Assembly: GCF_003860465.1 (NCBI RefSeq) | Contig: NZ_CP034184.1 | Span: forward strand, 186,001-250,000 | Direction: 5' to 3' | Source of the DNA: Deinococcus psychrotolerans | Lineage (GTDB): Bacteria; Deinococcota; Deinococci; Deinococcales; Deinococcaceae | Length of the DNA: 64,000 nt | Part shown: positions 53,027 to 61,854 of the stretch, in pieces | How positions within the stretch are numbered: position 1 is the stretch's first letter | Layout of the letters: the number at the start of each line of letters is the position of its first letter | Notes under the pieces: generated by a model | The model's database searches: none | Seen by the model: only the letters and a program-made list of their open reading frames with translations | What the model was told of the DNA's origin: nothing | Made by a program: the position numbers and the translations under genes

Positions 53027-54283
53027 TTGCCGGGTCCGATGCCGAACATCCTGGCGTTCACCATCGGCATAGCCCTTTGGGAAGCCGAGACAGTTTATGA
53101 GCGTGCGTTCGCTATCGCTGACGAACACATGCAACTCCGGAAAGAGCGGCTCAAGGAAGTCACTCCAGGCCAGCGCGAAGCCGACTCCTTCGTGACGTTC
53201 TCTCAGGAACTCGAGGCCCTTCATGACCCTGGCGACCTGATTCAGCACGCCCTGAACCGACTGCTGAGCGTGCTCAACTTCGATCAGGCCGCCTACGCCA
53301 TCATCGATGGCAACGAAGTATTCTTCTCCCAGCAGGCTCTCCGCGAGGGCGTTCCGGCTCCACAACCGGCCCTGAATGTCCGGGTGCCCCTCACCGAGGC
53401 TGGCCTGATCGACACGGCCCAGCGCACACGGACGACGGCGTGGAGCACCGACTACCCGAGCACCTCGGACAACATGGCGATTATGGTTGTACAAGGCGTC
53501 AAGAGTGCCGTCGTCACGCCTGTCTTCAGTCATGGACAGGTCGCTGCTGTCATCGTCCTGCGTGCCGTGAACCGCTGGCAGACCATCACGCCGCAGATGC
53601 GCAAGATCATGGAACTCACCGCGCTGCGCCTGGAGCACGCTCTCGAACTGCGCCGCGCGGTCGGTGAAGTCCGCTCGACCCTAGAGGCGGGCATGCTGAC
53701 GCTCGGCCTCGTTCTCGAAGCCAGGGATTTCGAGACCAGTGGCCACACCCACCGCGCCGCCATGATGGCGGCGCAGCTCGGCGAGCAGCTCGACTTGAAC
53801 ACCACCGACCTCCACCACCTGCGACAAGGAGCCTACCTGCACGACCTCGGGAAACTCTGCGTCCCAGATCAGATCCTGAGGAAACCCGGCAAGCTCACGC
53901 CGGAAGAATGGACGACCATGCAGAGCCACGTTGTCCAGGGACACGACCTGGCCGCCCGGATCGCCGGACTCTCTGCGGAAACGTTGGGTGTCATCCGCTC
54001 TCACCATGAGCGTTGGGACGGCAGCGGTTACCCAGATAGTCTTGCTGGAACAGACATTCCCCTGAGTGCGCGGATCTTCGCAGTCTGTGACGTGTACGAC
54101 GCCTTGATCAGCCAACGGCCATACAAGGCGGCTTGGAGTCACGAGGCCGCCGTCTTGGAGATCGAACGGCAGTCTGGTCACCACTTTGATCCGGACGTTG
54201 TCCGTGCGTTTCTGGGCTTGATGGGACGAGCCGTGAACTTTCAGATTGAGCCGACTGGCAATCAGGAATCAGGGCATCCCTGA
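53027..54283 (+). CDS. GAF-HD-GYP part of the broken c-di-GMP gene
   Basis: 418 residues that could still be translated after the amber codon. End of a GGDEF domain (~1-40), GAF (~60-210) and HD-GYP (~225-400) with HDLGK, SHHERWDGSGYP and DVYDALISQRPYK intact. No ribosome binding site is seen, so expression on its own is doubtful. It is best read as the 3' portion of the pseudogene 51103-54283. Confidence 0.5.
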   Translation: MPGPMPNILAFTIGIALWEAETVYERAFAIADEHMQLRKERLKEVTPGQREADSFVTFSQELEALHDPGDLIQHALNRLLSVLNFDQAAYAIIDGNEVFFSQQALREGVPAPQPALNVRVPLTEAGLIDTAQRTRTTAWSTDYPSTSDNMAIMVVQGVKSAVVTPVFSHGQVAAVIVLRAVNRWQTITPQMRKIMELTALRLEHALELRRAVGEVRSTLEAGMLTLGLVLEARDFETSGHTHRAAMMAAQLGEQLDLNTTDLHHLRQGAYLHDLGKLCVPDQILRKPGKLTPEEWTTMQSHVVQGHDLAARIAGLSAETLGVIRSHHERWDGSGYPDSLAGTDIPLSARIFAVCDVYDALISQRPYKAAWSHEAAVLEIERQSGHHFDPDVVRAFLGLMGRAVNFQIEPTGNQESGHP

Positions 54284-54748
54284 GCCGTACCGTGGTGTTC
54301 CGCACTGACTCAAAGGCCAGTGCGGGAGCAGCCTGAAGTGACTGAAGGATAACCTGAGCACCGCTTTCCTCCACCCTTAAAGAGGAAGATCTCGTCAGTG
54401 CGACAAGATAGTGTGACTTTTGGTCGCCCGCATTGGTGAAACGAGAGCCCGATCGATAATGTGAGTCCGCTCAGGATTTAGAGTCCAATCGTCTTAAGTG
54501 AATATCATAAAGCGGATGGTCGTGGACTCAGGAAAATGATGCGCTGTAACGGTAGATGGAAAGCCAGACGAACGTTTCCGAATTGCCCTGTCTGCGGCTG
54601 CGCGACAGACTTCGACGCACCAAATACGACGCCCTTGTACGTGGCCAAGCGGTCTGTATGACAAGCCGTATCCAGACGCAGTGCCAGCAAACCCTCCCAC
54701 AACCTCGACCATATTCGCACTTCCTCAGGGCGTCCAGAAGAACACGCG
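54284..54748. other. Gap between convergent genes
   Basis: No gene can be supported. Minus-strand frames at 54494-54712 and 54505-54720 have some coding look (RLDTACHTDRLATYKGVV) that may be IS debris, without a recognisable family. Confidence 0.35.
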
Positions 54749-56347
54749 CTACGCCCTGAGGGAGGCTTGGTGCTCCTGCTTCTGGAGGTACATCCGTTGA
54801 TCGCTGAGACGCAGAAGACCCTTGGCCTCGTTACGGTCGTCTGGGAACGTGGCGATCCCAGCACTGACATCGGCCTGGCCGAACCCACTACTTCTGAGTC
54901 GCTCTAACGCAGCCTCGACGCGGGCCAGCGAGCCACTGACCGCCGTGCCTGCCGGAGCTGGATGTTTCACGAGCACCATGAACTCGTCACCGCCGACTCG
55001 GAACAGGGCGTCCTCGCCACGGAAGGCGAGCCGCAGTGACGTGGCGAACCCGGTCAGTAGCGCGTCACCCCGGTCATGCCCCTCATGGTCGTTCACTGCC
55101 TTGAGCCCGTCGAGGTCCAGCGAGATCAGGCTCAACCCCGAATTGGTTTTGCGGGCCTCCGCTAGGCCCAGGAGCAGGGCAGCTTCCAAAGCGCGCCGGT
55201 TCCCGAGTCGGGTGAGCGGATCGGTCAGGGCGTCTTCACGCAGGCTCTGCATGGATTGCTGACGCTCATGCGACAACTGGACGCTGTGTGCCACCGTCAG
55301 GAAGAGGTCCCGGTCATTTTCCGACCATGGCATGGCATTCCCGACCCGGGCAATGATCAGCGCCAGACCCCTGGCCGGATCGCCCACTGTCAGCGGAACG
55401 AACGCCAGCGCCCGCACACCTTCGTTCACCAATACCTCGGTGGATAGGGGGCTGTCGTGATCGCGGTCGATAAACAGCACCTCGTTTTGCTGAAGACTTC
55501 GCCAGACTAGGCTCTGCGACCTGGGGAGTCCCTGTTCCAAGAGGCGAACGAGTTTCCCAGACACTGCAGCGCTTCTGAACTGCACCTCATGGCTCACGAA
55601 CTCACCCTCCACCTGGGCCAGGACAGCGAGGTCAAGCTGCGCCGGACCAGCCATGCTCTCGGCGGCCCGCCGGGCCGTCTCGTACAGACTCATCGGCGCT
55701 GCGGTAAGCCGGGTCACCTCGATGAGGGCCTTTAAGAAACCCACGGCTTGGTCGAGTTCCAGAAAGTTCTGGGACCGCTGGAGGGCGTGGCCCAGCGTTC
55801 CGGCTGTAGCGTCCAGAAGCGTCCGTTCCCTGGACGTCCAGGGTCTCGCCACACCAAAGCGGAACGCGGTCAGAATCCCGACCTCTCCGACCAGCCGCCC
55901 AAACGGTAGATGCGCTACGGCGCTCAGGCCCGCCTGCACCATGAACGGCAACGCCATCAGGCTGCATGGATAGTCATCGACGAACAGTGGCTTTCCCGAT
56001 TCGATGCGTTCCCAGAAGACGCCGCCCTCGGCACGCTCAAAGCGCTGGTGGCGCAACACCTCGAACTGGAGCGAACCGTCGCCTTGCAAAACCACCACCT
56101 GGACGCCCCGGAGAACCGTTCCGAAGCTGATACAGATCTGGTCGGCCTGGGTAAGCTGCTGAAGGCGTCCGGCCACATGCTCACCGATGACGCGCGAGTC
56201 TCCGACGATACCGAGTTCGGCAGTGAGGTTGGCCAGGTACTCCGCGTCATCCGCGCGTTCCTTTGCTGCCCGCAGCTGCGCCCTAATCTGAATCAGCTCT
56301 TGGGCCTTACCAGAGGAGGCCTTGCCCGAAGGCCGGCGGGGGCTCAC
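54749..56347 (-). CDS. GAF-GAF-GGDEF diguanylate cyclase
   Basis: 532 residues from the GTG at 56347. A short coiled coil (QLRAAKERADDAEYLANL), GAF (~45-190), GAF (~205-355) and GGDEF (~370-525). GGDEF is preceded by RGED five residues upstream: active and inhibited by product. The GTG overlaps the stop of the LOV-HD-GYP gene (GTGA), so the two are translationally coupled. The longer open frame to 56572 only shadows the HD-GYP gene. A dead copy of its 5' end lies at 2298-2505 in the other array. Confidence 0.87.
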   Translation of the reverse strand: MSPRRPSGKASSGKAQELIQIRAQLRAAKERADDAEYLANLTAELGIVGDSRVIGEHVAGRLQQLTQADQICISFGTVLRGVQVVVLQGDGSLQFEVLRHQRFERAEGGVFWERIESGKPLFVDDYPCSLMALPFMVQAGLSAVAHLPFGRLVGEVGILTAFRFGVARPWTSRERTLLDATAGTLGHALQRSQNFLELDQAVGFLKALIEVTRLTAAPMSLYETARRAAESMAGPAQLDLAVLAQVEGEFVSHEVQFRSAAVSGKLVRLLEQGLPRSQSLVWRSLQQNEVLFIDRDHDSPLSTEVLVNEGVRALAFVPLTVGDPARGLALIIARVGNAMPWSENDRDLFLTVAHSVQLSHERQQSMQSLREDALTDPLTRLGNRRALEAALLLGLAEARKTNSGLSLISLDLDGLKAVNDHEGHDRGDALLTGFATSLRLAFRGEDALFRVGGDEFMVLVKHPAPAGTAVSGSLARVEAALERLRSSGFGQADVSAGIATFPDDRNEAKGLLRLSDQRMYLQKQEHQASLRA

Positions 56348-59300
56348 GTTGCACTCTGATGCAGCATCTGCATGAAGATCATCACCACTGCCGGATCGAA
56401 GTGGGTGCCTGCACCGTTTTGGATGTGTTCGAGGGCTCGCTCCCTGGTCCAAGCCTTTCGGTAGGGGCGGTTGCTGGTCAGGGCGTCGTAGACGTCCACC
56501 ACCGCGAATACCCTGGCAGCCCTGGGGATGGCCTCCCCTTTCAAGCCCAGCGGGTAGCCGCTGCCGTCCCACTTCTCGTGGTGATACTGCGGGATGTCCA
56601 GTGCCGGGCGCAGATATTCAATCGGCGAGAGCAGGTCCACCGCGTACCCAGGATGCTTTCTCATCATGACCCACTCGTCGTCGGTGAGCTTGCCGGGCTT
56701 GAGCAGCACCGCGTCCGGAACGCCCATCTTGCCGATGTCGTGAAGCAAAGCGCCGCGGCGCACGTCCACGAGTTTCTCGGGTGGAACGCTCAAATGCTGA
56801 CACAGCGCCACGGTCATCTCGGTCACCCGCCTAGAATGCCCCTCGGTTTCGTGATCGCGCAGATCCAGCGCCCGCGCCCAGCCTTCGATGGTCTCGTCGT
56901 AGGCCAGCCGCAGCTCCAAGTTCTTGCGCTCCAGTTCCGTGAAGAGCCAGCTGCTGTCCACAGCAATGGCCGCTTGATTATCGAGGATTCCGAAGGTTTC
57001 CAGCCAGGCAGCCGACGGATCGAAGGGTTTGCGGTGCAGCACCTCGATAACGCCCAAGACCTTGCCTTTGGAGATGATCGGCGCACCGTAGTAGGCCATG
57101 ATCCGCTCCTTTTGAAGCATGGCCCACCAGGTCGGCGAGAGGGTAACGGTGCGGAGATCGGGGATGAGCATCGGCTGCCGGTTCACCGCGACCTGACCGC
57201 CCAGACCTTCGCCGAGCTGCAACGTCAGGTCGTGGAGTGCAGTGGTAAAGCCCCTGGCCGCCGCATATTCAAGCGTGAGGGTGTGCTGATCGAGCAGCAG
57301 AACCGTCACCGCGTCGGCGTTAAGCCGCTGCATGATGTTGTCCAGGATGAGGCCGAGCGTGACGTCGAGACCCGCGCTGGCGGCGATGGAGCGGTCGATC
57401 TCCTGCAAGCCGGTGACGTGACGCAGTTGATCCCTGAGATTTTCGTTGAGGGTCTGAACCTCGTGCTCGGCCTCGCGCAGGGAAGTGATATCGCGGGTGA
57501 TCTTCGAGAAGCCGACCACCTGAGCAGCCGCGTTCAGGACGGGCGAGATGGTTACCACGACCTGGATCTGCTTCCCACTCTTGGTGATCCGCCAGGCTTC
57601 AAACGGTGGATCCCGCTCGCCACGCCTGGCCCGTTCGATCAGCTTCATTTCCAGGATCTGAAACTCGGCGGGGATCAAGAAGGTGATCGGCTGACCGATT
57701 ACCTCGGCTGACGTGTAGCCGTAGAGTTCCTCGGCACCGGGATTCCAGGAGCGGACGATGCCGTCAAGAGACAACCCGATGATGGCATTGTGACTGGCGT
57801 GCACGATGGCCACCAGGAACGCCTGATCTTCCTCGGCAGACTGGCGCTGGGTGATGTCGCGGGCCACACCGTACAGCAATCTCTCCTCCGGCACCACCAC
57901 CGCCGACCATTCCAGCCAGACCACGCTGCCATCTTTATGGAGGTAGCGGTTTTGAAAGGTCGTCGTGGCCTGACCTGAACTGATGTGCTGGCCCTCAACG
58001 CTGGTCATGGCAGCGTCGTCGGGATGAACGAAATCGAAGGCGGAGCGGCCAACCATCTCCTCAGGCGCATATCCCAGGATACGACTGGAAGCGGCGCTCA
58101 CCCTGACGAATATGAGGTGGTCGTCTGCCCCAACGGTGACGATCATATCGAGGGATAAGTCGAGGGTGCGCTGCAACTCTATTACGGTGGCGCGGAAACG
58201 CGCCTCGCTGGCTTCAAGACGGTGCTGGGCCCGCTTCTCCTCGGTGACGTCGCGCATGAAACAGATGGTGCAGGTTTCTCCGGCCACCTCTGTCGGCACG
58301 ATGGTCAGGACGCCGTGTACGGCCTCTCCCGCCTTGTTATAAAAAAGGATTTCCCGGCTCTCTATTGGCTGGGGCCGGTTCAAGGTGTCCCAGGTTTCGT
58401 CACGGTCTGCTGGATCAACCAGGGAAATGAGGTTCTGCGATTGATTGCCGATGATGTCTTCCCTTCGGTAGCCGATCTGACGCAAAAACTCCTCATTGAC
58501 GTCAACAAAAGTCCCGTCCTTGCTCCGGATGATGAAGATGGAGATGGGACTGGTCTGGAAGACTTTGGCAAAGCGCTCTTCGCTGACCTGAAGCTCACGC
58601 TGCGCTTCTCGGCTCTCGGTGACGTCGCGCAGAAACATCGACATCCCGTCGTCACCCGGATAGGCCGTCAGCTCGATCCACCGTTCGAACGCTGGCAGAT
58701 AACTGACTGCGCTCTGGGTGGTGCCCGTCTCCACCGCTTGCAAGACAGCCAAGCTGAGCGCAGCGTCTCTGTGTTCGGAAAAGGTGGCAAAAGGGTCAAG
58801 ACCGGCAAAGTCCTCGGGTTGTCGACCCGCGATCCTCGCGGCGGCTTTATTGATGTAAATCAACTTCCAATCCTTATCAAAAGACAGGAAGCCGTCGGTC
58901 ATGCGGTTCAGAGTGGCGCTCAGTTGCTCACGGGCCTGCGCTTCGCCCCGCAGCGCTTCCTCACGCGAGGTGACGTCGTTCTGAAAGCCCACGAAGTGCG
59001 TGAGGATGCCCGCCACGTCCCGGAGAGGACTGAGGGTCAGCTCGTTATAGAACAGCGTGCCGTCTTTGCGGTAGTTGCGCAGTACCGTGGTGGTGCTCTG
59101 ACCTTGCGCCAGGGCGTCTCGGATCTCACGCCGAGCCCCCTGATCACGGTCCTGGCCCTGCATGAAGCGGCAGTTACGCCCGATGATCTCGGCTGCTCGG
59201 TAGCCGCTCAGCTGCTCGAAAGCCGGATTGACGTACACGATGGGCATGTCCAGCTGCTGGGCATCGGTGATAATAAAGGGATTGACGTTGGCCGTCAGGG

Positions 59301-59349
59301 CTTGGCTCAGGAGGTTGAGGTCGGGGATTGACGCAGAGTGTTGATCCAT
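56344..59349 (-). CDS. LOV-PAS4-GAF-HD-GYP blue-light c-di-GMP phosphodiesterase
   Basis: 1001 residues. The first domain (~20-135) is a LOV domain: FIITDAQQLDMPIVYVNPAF, the flavin-cysteine motif GRNCRFMQGQDRDQ, NYRKDGTLFYNELTLSP, and GFQNDVT with the glutamine that signals flavin change. Four PAS domains (~145-640), GAF (~650-815) and HD-GYP (~830-990; HDIGK, HHEKWDGSGYP) follow. All residues for FMN adduct formation and for phosphodiesterase chemistry are present, so blue light should control c-di-GMP breakdown (inference). The ATG 59349 suits the LOV start. The cyclase gene is coupled by a 4-nt overlap. Confidence 0.9.
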   Translation of the reverse strand: MDQHSASIPDLNLLSQALTANVNPFIITDAQQLDMPIVYVNPAFEQLSGYRAAEIIGRNCRFMQGQDRDQGARREIRDALAQGQSTTTVLRNYRKDGTLFYNELTLSPLRDVAGILTHFVGFQNDVTSREEALRGEAQAREQLSATLNRMTDGFLSFDKDWKLIYINKAAARIAGRQPEDFAGLDPFATFSEHRDAALSLAVLQAVETGTTQSAVSYLPAFERWIELTAYPGDDGMSMFLRDVTESREAQRELQVSEERFAKVFQTSPISIFIIRSKDGTFVDVNEEFLRQIGYRREDIIGNQSQNLISLVDPADRDETWDTLNRPQPIESREILFYNKAGEAVHGVLTIVPTEVAGETCTICFMRDVTEEKRAQHRLEASEARFRATVIELQRTLDLSLDMIVTVGADDHLIFVRVSAASSRILGYAPEEMVGRSAFDFVHPDDAAMTSVEGQHISSGQATTTFQNRYLHKDGSVVWLEWSAVVVPEERLLYGVARDITQRQSAEEDQAFLVAIVHASHNAIIGLSLDGIVRSWNPGAEELYGYTSAEVIGQPITFLIPAEFQILEMKLIERARRGERDPPFEAWRITKSGKQIQVVVTISPVLNAAAQVVGFSKITRDITSLREAEHEVQTLNENLRDQLRHVTGLQEIDRSIAASAGLDVTLGLILDNIMQRLNADAVTVLLLDQHTLTLEYAAARGFTTALHDLTLQLGEGLGGQVAVNRQPMLIPDLRTVTLSPTWWAMLQKERIMAYYGAPIISKGKVLGVIEVLHRKPFDPSAAWLETFGILDNQAAIAVDSSWLFTELERKNLELRLAYDETIEGWARALDLRDHETEGHSRRVTEMTVALCQHLSVPPEKLVDVRRGALLHDIGKMGVPDAVLLKPGKLTDDEWVMMRKHPGYAVDLLSPIEYLRPALDIPQYHHEKWDGSGYPLGLKGEAIPRAARVFAVVDVYDALTSNRPYRKAWTRERALEHIQNGAGTHFDPAVVMIFMQMLHQSAT

Positions 59350-59538
59350 AGGTCCTCCGGACTGCTGGGTTGACCTACATAAACGGACCAGTGATCCAAA
59401 AGTTGCTCAACTCGCTTGAGAAAACACTCGTTTCTGCAACATCCCTACCAGTATGCTCTAGTATCCTCCATTACATTGTTCAAACCTGTTGCCACATCTT
59501 TTTCAAAGGCGACACCTTTACGCGTAGAGGTACTCCAC

Positions 59539-59880
59539 ATGCTTATCGGCTACGCCCGCGTCAGCAAGCACCTCGGTCAGGACCCCGCCGCTGGAACCGT
59601 CCGGAGCCGCCCTGATTGACACCCTGCGCTCAGGAGACGTGCTGGTGGTCTGGAAACTGGACACACTCAGCCGCAGCCTCAAGAACCTGCTGAACCGTTT
59701 GAAGACGCTGGAGGTCGGCCCGAGCAGATCGGCACCGACACCACCACCCCAGCCGGGCGGATGCTTCAGATGATCAGAGCCTTTGCCGAGTCCGCGCACG
59801 AGATGACCCGTGAGGGGCTAGCCGCCGCCCGCGTCGAGTGCCGCATCGGCGGACGCAAGTTGGTCAGATTTCGCCACCAA
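59539..59880 (+). pseudogene. Decayed serine recombinase
   Basis: MLIGYARVSKHLGQD (catalytic serine in RVS) starts at 59539. Pieces in other frames continue as ALIDTLRSGDVLVVWKLDTLSRSLKNL, TPAGRMLQMIRAFAES and EMTREGLAAAR. These are the ordered motifs of a resolvase with deletions and frameshifts. The rest of 59881-60192 shows no gene. Confidence 0.7.
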
Positions 59881-60192
59881 GAGTTGAGCGTTCTGTGAAC
59901 TCAAATGAGTTCACAGATGGGCGTTTGAGGGTCTTTATACCCAAGATGAAGTTGCCGCGAGCCTACCACCTCGTCATGGTTCAGTTGCTTTGCAACGCCA
60001 TTTCGCCGAACCGAACACAGGGCGGCTCTTCAGATTGATCACCCGCGCGCGAAATTCAGTCGAGATTCAGGGGCCTTGTCAGATCAAGCCCGACCGCATG
60101 TCGCAGCCAGCAGCTCAAACCCATCTGAAGAAACGGACTTCGACATGACGAATGTGAACGCTGGACAGAAAGGGTTTGGTGGCGAACCCGCT

Positions 60193-61854
60193 TCAGACCT
60201 CGGTTTCCTGCTGGACATGCCGGCGGTACCGGGCGTGGCTCTGCATCATGCCCGCGTGCGTGCCGGTGGCGAGCACCTGCCCGGCTTCAAGGTAAACGAC
60301 CGCGTCCGCCTGCTCCAGCAGCATCAGCCTGTTCGTGGCGGCGACGATATTGCGCCCCGAGCGAATCAGCGCCTGGACAACGTGGTGTTCCGTGCGGGCA
60401 TCCAGCGCGCTCGTCGGGCTGTCCAGCAAGAGGGTCAGGGGGCCGTGCAGCAGCGTTCGGGCGAGTGCCAGGCGCTGCTGCTGACCGCCGGAAAGTTGCT
60501 GGGCCGTCTGGGTGCTGTCCAGGGTCAAGCCGTCGTCCTGAAGCCCAGAGACATCCCATGCGGCTTGTATGTCCGCTTCAGGCAGGTCGAGGGTCAGCGT
60601 CAGGTTGTCACGTACCGTCCCGACCAGGAACGTCGGCTGCTGATGCAGCAAGGCCGTGTGCAGGGCAGGTTGCAGCTCGCCGGTGAAACCCGCTTCCCCG
60701 GCCAGTATCTTCAGCAGGGTGGTCTTCCCACTTCCACTTGGGCCGGTGATGACCGTGAAGCCCTGGGCCGGTACGGCGGCGCTGAAGTTCTTGAAGGGTC
60801 CGTTGGCTACGGTGACGTTGTGCAGGGTCAAGGTGGGACTGGACGCCGCCGTGTTCTGTGCGTAGGATGCTGCGTTGTTGAGTGCCACCACCGACTGGAG
60901 AGCGTTCTTCTCCGCAAGGCCCAGCGTGGCGCTCAGGCGAACGGCCGCCTGCTGGGCCTGCTGCCAGCTCGCCTGCGCGGCGGTCAGGATGTTCGGGAAA
61001 TTCATCAGCCACTCGAGGTAGGCGCTGAAGATCAGGTACTGCCCGATGGTGAACTCCCCGCGCAGGATCGCCGGTGCGGTCAGCAGCAGCAGCCCAGCGC
61101 GCAGCACCGTGCCTGCACGGTAGGCGAGTTCCTCGACGGCGCTTTGCAGCAGCGCCGTTTTGACGGTGTGGTTGCTGTGTGAAGTCAGCGCTTGGCTGTA
61201 GCGCTCGAGCAGCGCGGCCTGAGCAGGCGTGAACGCCAGTTGCGGGGCGAGCTGCACAGCGGACTGGAGTTGGGAACTCAGGGTGTCGGCTGTCTGACGG
61301 CTCTGGTGCGTGACGTCCACCAGGCTGCGGCGTATCCGGCTGAGCAGCGGGGGAACCAGCGCCGCCGGGATCAGGCAGGCCAGGGTGTACGGAACGCTGA
61401 CCCGCACCATCAGGGTCAGCGCCGAAGCGGCGACGGCGACGCTGATCACGACTCTGTAGGTCTCCAGAAGCAGGTGGGTGAGGCGGGTGGTGTCTTGCTG
61501 GTGGGCATTAAATACGCTGGTGTTCTCCAGGCGGTCAGGCTCAGGCTGCCAGATCACGCGGTGCAGGAAGATCAAGCGCAACCGGTCAGCCAGGGGCCGA
61601 TCGAAGCTGCTCAGCTCACGAATCCACAGGAGACGACTGAAATTGGCGAGCATCTCAGCGCCAATGAACGCCAGCAGGAGTATCAGGATCTGCGGAGCGT
61701 TGGCCGTTTGCGTCAGGGCGTCGATGAGGTGCCCGAGTTGCTGGGCGGCCAAGACCGGCAAGCCGAGCATCAGGGCGTACCCGAGGGCCGACAGGACGTA
61801 CCGGCGGCCCGTTTTGGGTTGGCGCTGCCGCCACAAGGCCAAAAGCACGTTCAT
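60193..61854 (-). CDS. ABC exporter half-transporter, degenerate ATPase subunit
   Basis: 553 residues: six membrane helices (~1-310) and an ATPase domain (~335-550) with Walker A GPSGSGKTT and signature LSGGQQQR. The Walker B region is LLLDSPTSALD, so the catalytic Glu is Ser, and the switch histidine is replaced (ATNRLML). Its own ATP site is therefore non-hydrolysing, as in heterodimeric exporters of the TM287/288 type. It overlaps the partner gene by 4 nt (ATGA). The substrate is unknown; peptide or drug export is typical. Confidence 0.87.
   Translation of the reverse strand: MNVLLALWRQRQPKTGRRYVLSALGYALMLGLPVLAAQQLGHLIDALTQTANAPQILILLLAFIGAEMLANFSRLLWIRELSSFDRPLADRLRLIFLHRVIWQPEPDRLENTSVFNAHQQDTTRLTHLLLETYRVVISVAVAASALTLMVRVSVPYTLACLIPAALVPPLLSRIRRSLVDVTHQSRQTADTLSSQLQSAVQLAPQLAFTPAQAALLERYSQALTSHSNHTVKTALLQSAVEELAYRAGTVLRAGLLLLTAPAILRGEFTIGQYLIFSAYLEWLMNFPNILTAAQASWQQAQQAAVRLSATLGLAEKNALQSVVALNNAASYAQNTAASSPTLTLHNVTVANGPFKNFSAAVPAQGFTVITGPSGSGKTTLLKILAGEAGFTGELQPALHTALLHQQPTFLVGTVRDNLTLTLDLPEADIQAAWDVSGLQDDGLTLDSTQTAQQLSGGQQQRLALARTLLHGPLTLLLDSPTSALDARTEHHVVQALIRSGRNIVAATNRLMLLEQADAVVYLEAGQVLATGTHAGMMQSHARYRRHVQQETEV

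Larger units (their letters stand above)
51103..54283 (+). pseudogene. PAS-GGDEF-GAF-HD-GYP gene broken by an IS3-family element and an amber codon
   Basis: A PAS domain (51103-51360) stops at the IS. The same protein resumes at 52616: joining 51360 to 52616 gives FWNELQFGDRHQGW in frame, then GGDEF with FDALTGCLTR and CRWGGDEFVIL. An in-frame TAG at 52985-52987 follows, after which the frame continues (AALQKLLDE) through the end of GGDEF, a GAF domain and an HD-GYP domain (HDLGK, HHERWDGSGYP). Without the two lesions the product would be ~640 residues able to make and degrade c-di-GMP. No RxxD site precedes GGDEF. Confidence 0.8.

Noticed and set aside
56348..56572. N-terminal extension of the GAF-GAF-GGDEF gene
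   Set aside because: The extension lies inside the HD-GYP coding sequence in another frame; the GTGA overlap gives a natural start.
58222..59331. 369-residue frame opposite the LOV-HD-GYP gene
   Set aside because: Antisense shadow without start signals or domains.
60076..61182. 368-residue plus-strand frame opposite the ABC exporter subunit
   Set aside because: Antisense to a gene with complete ABC motifs; composition is typical of a shadow.
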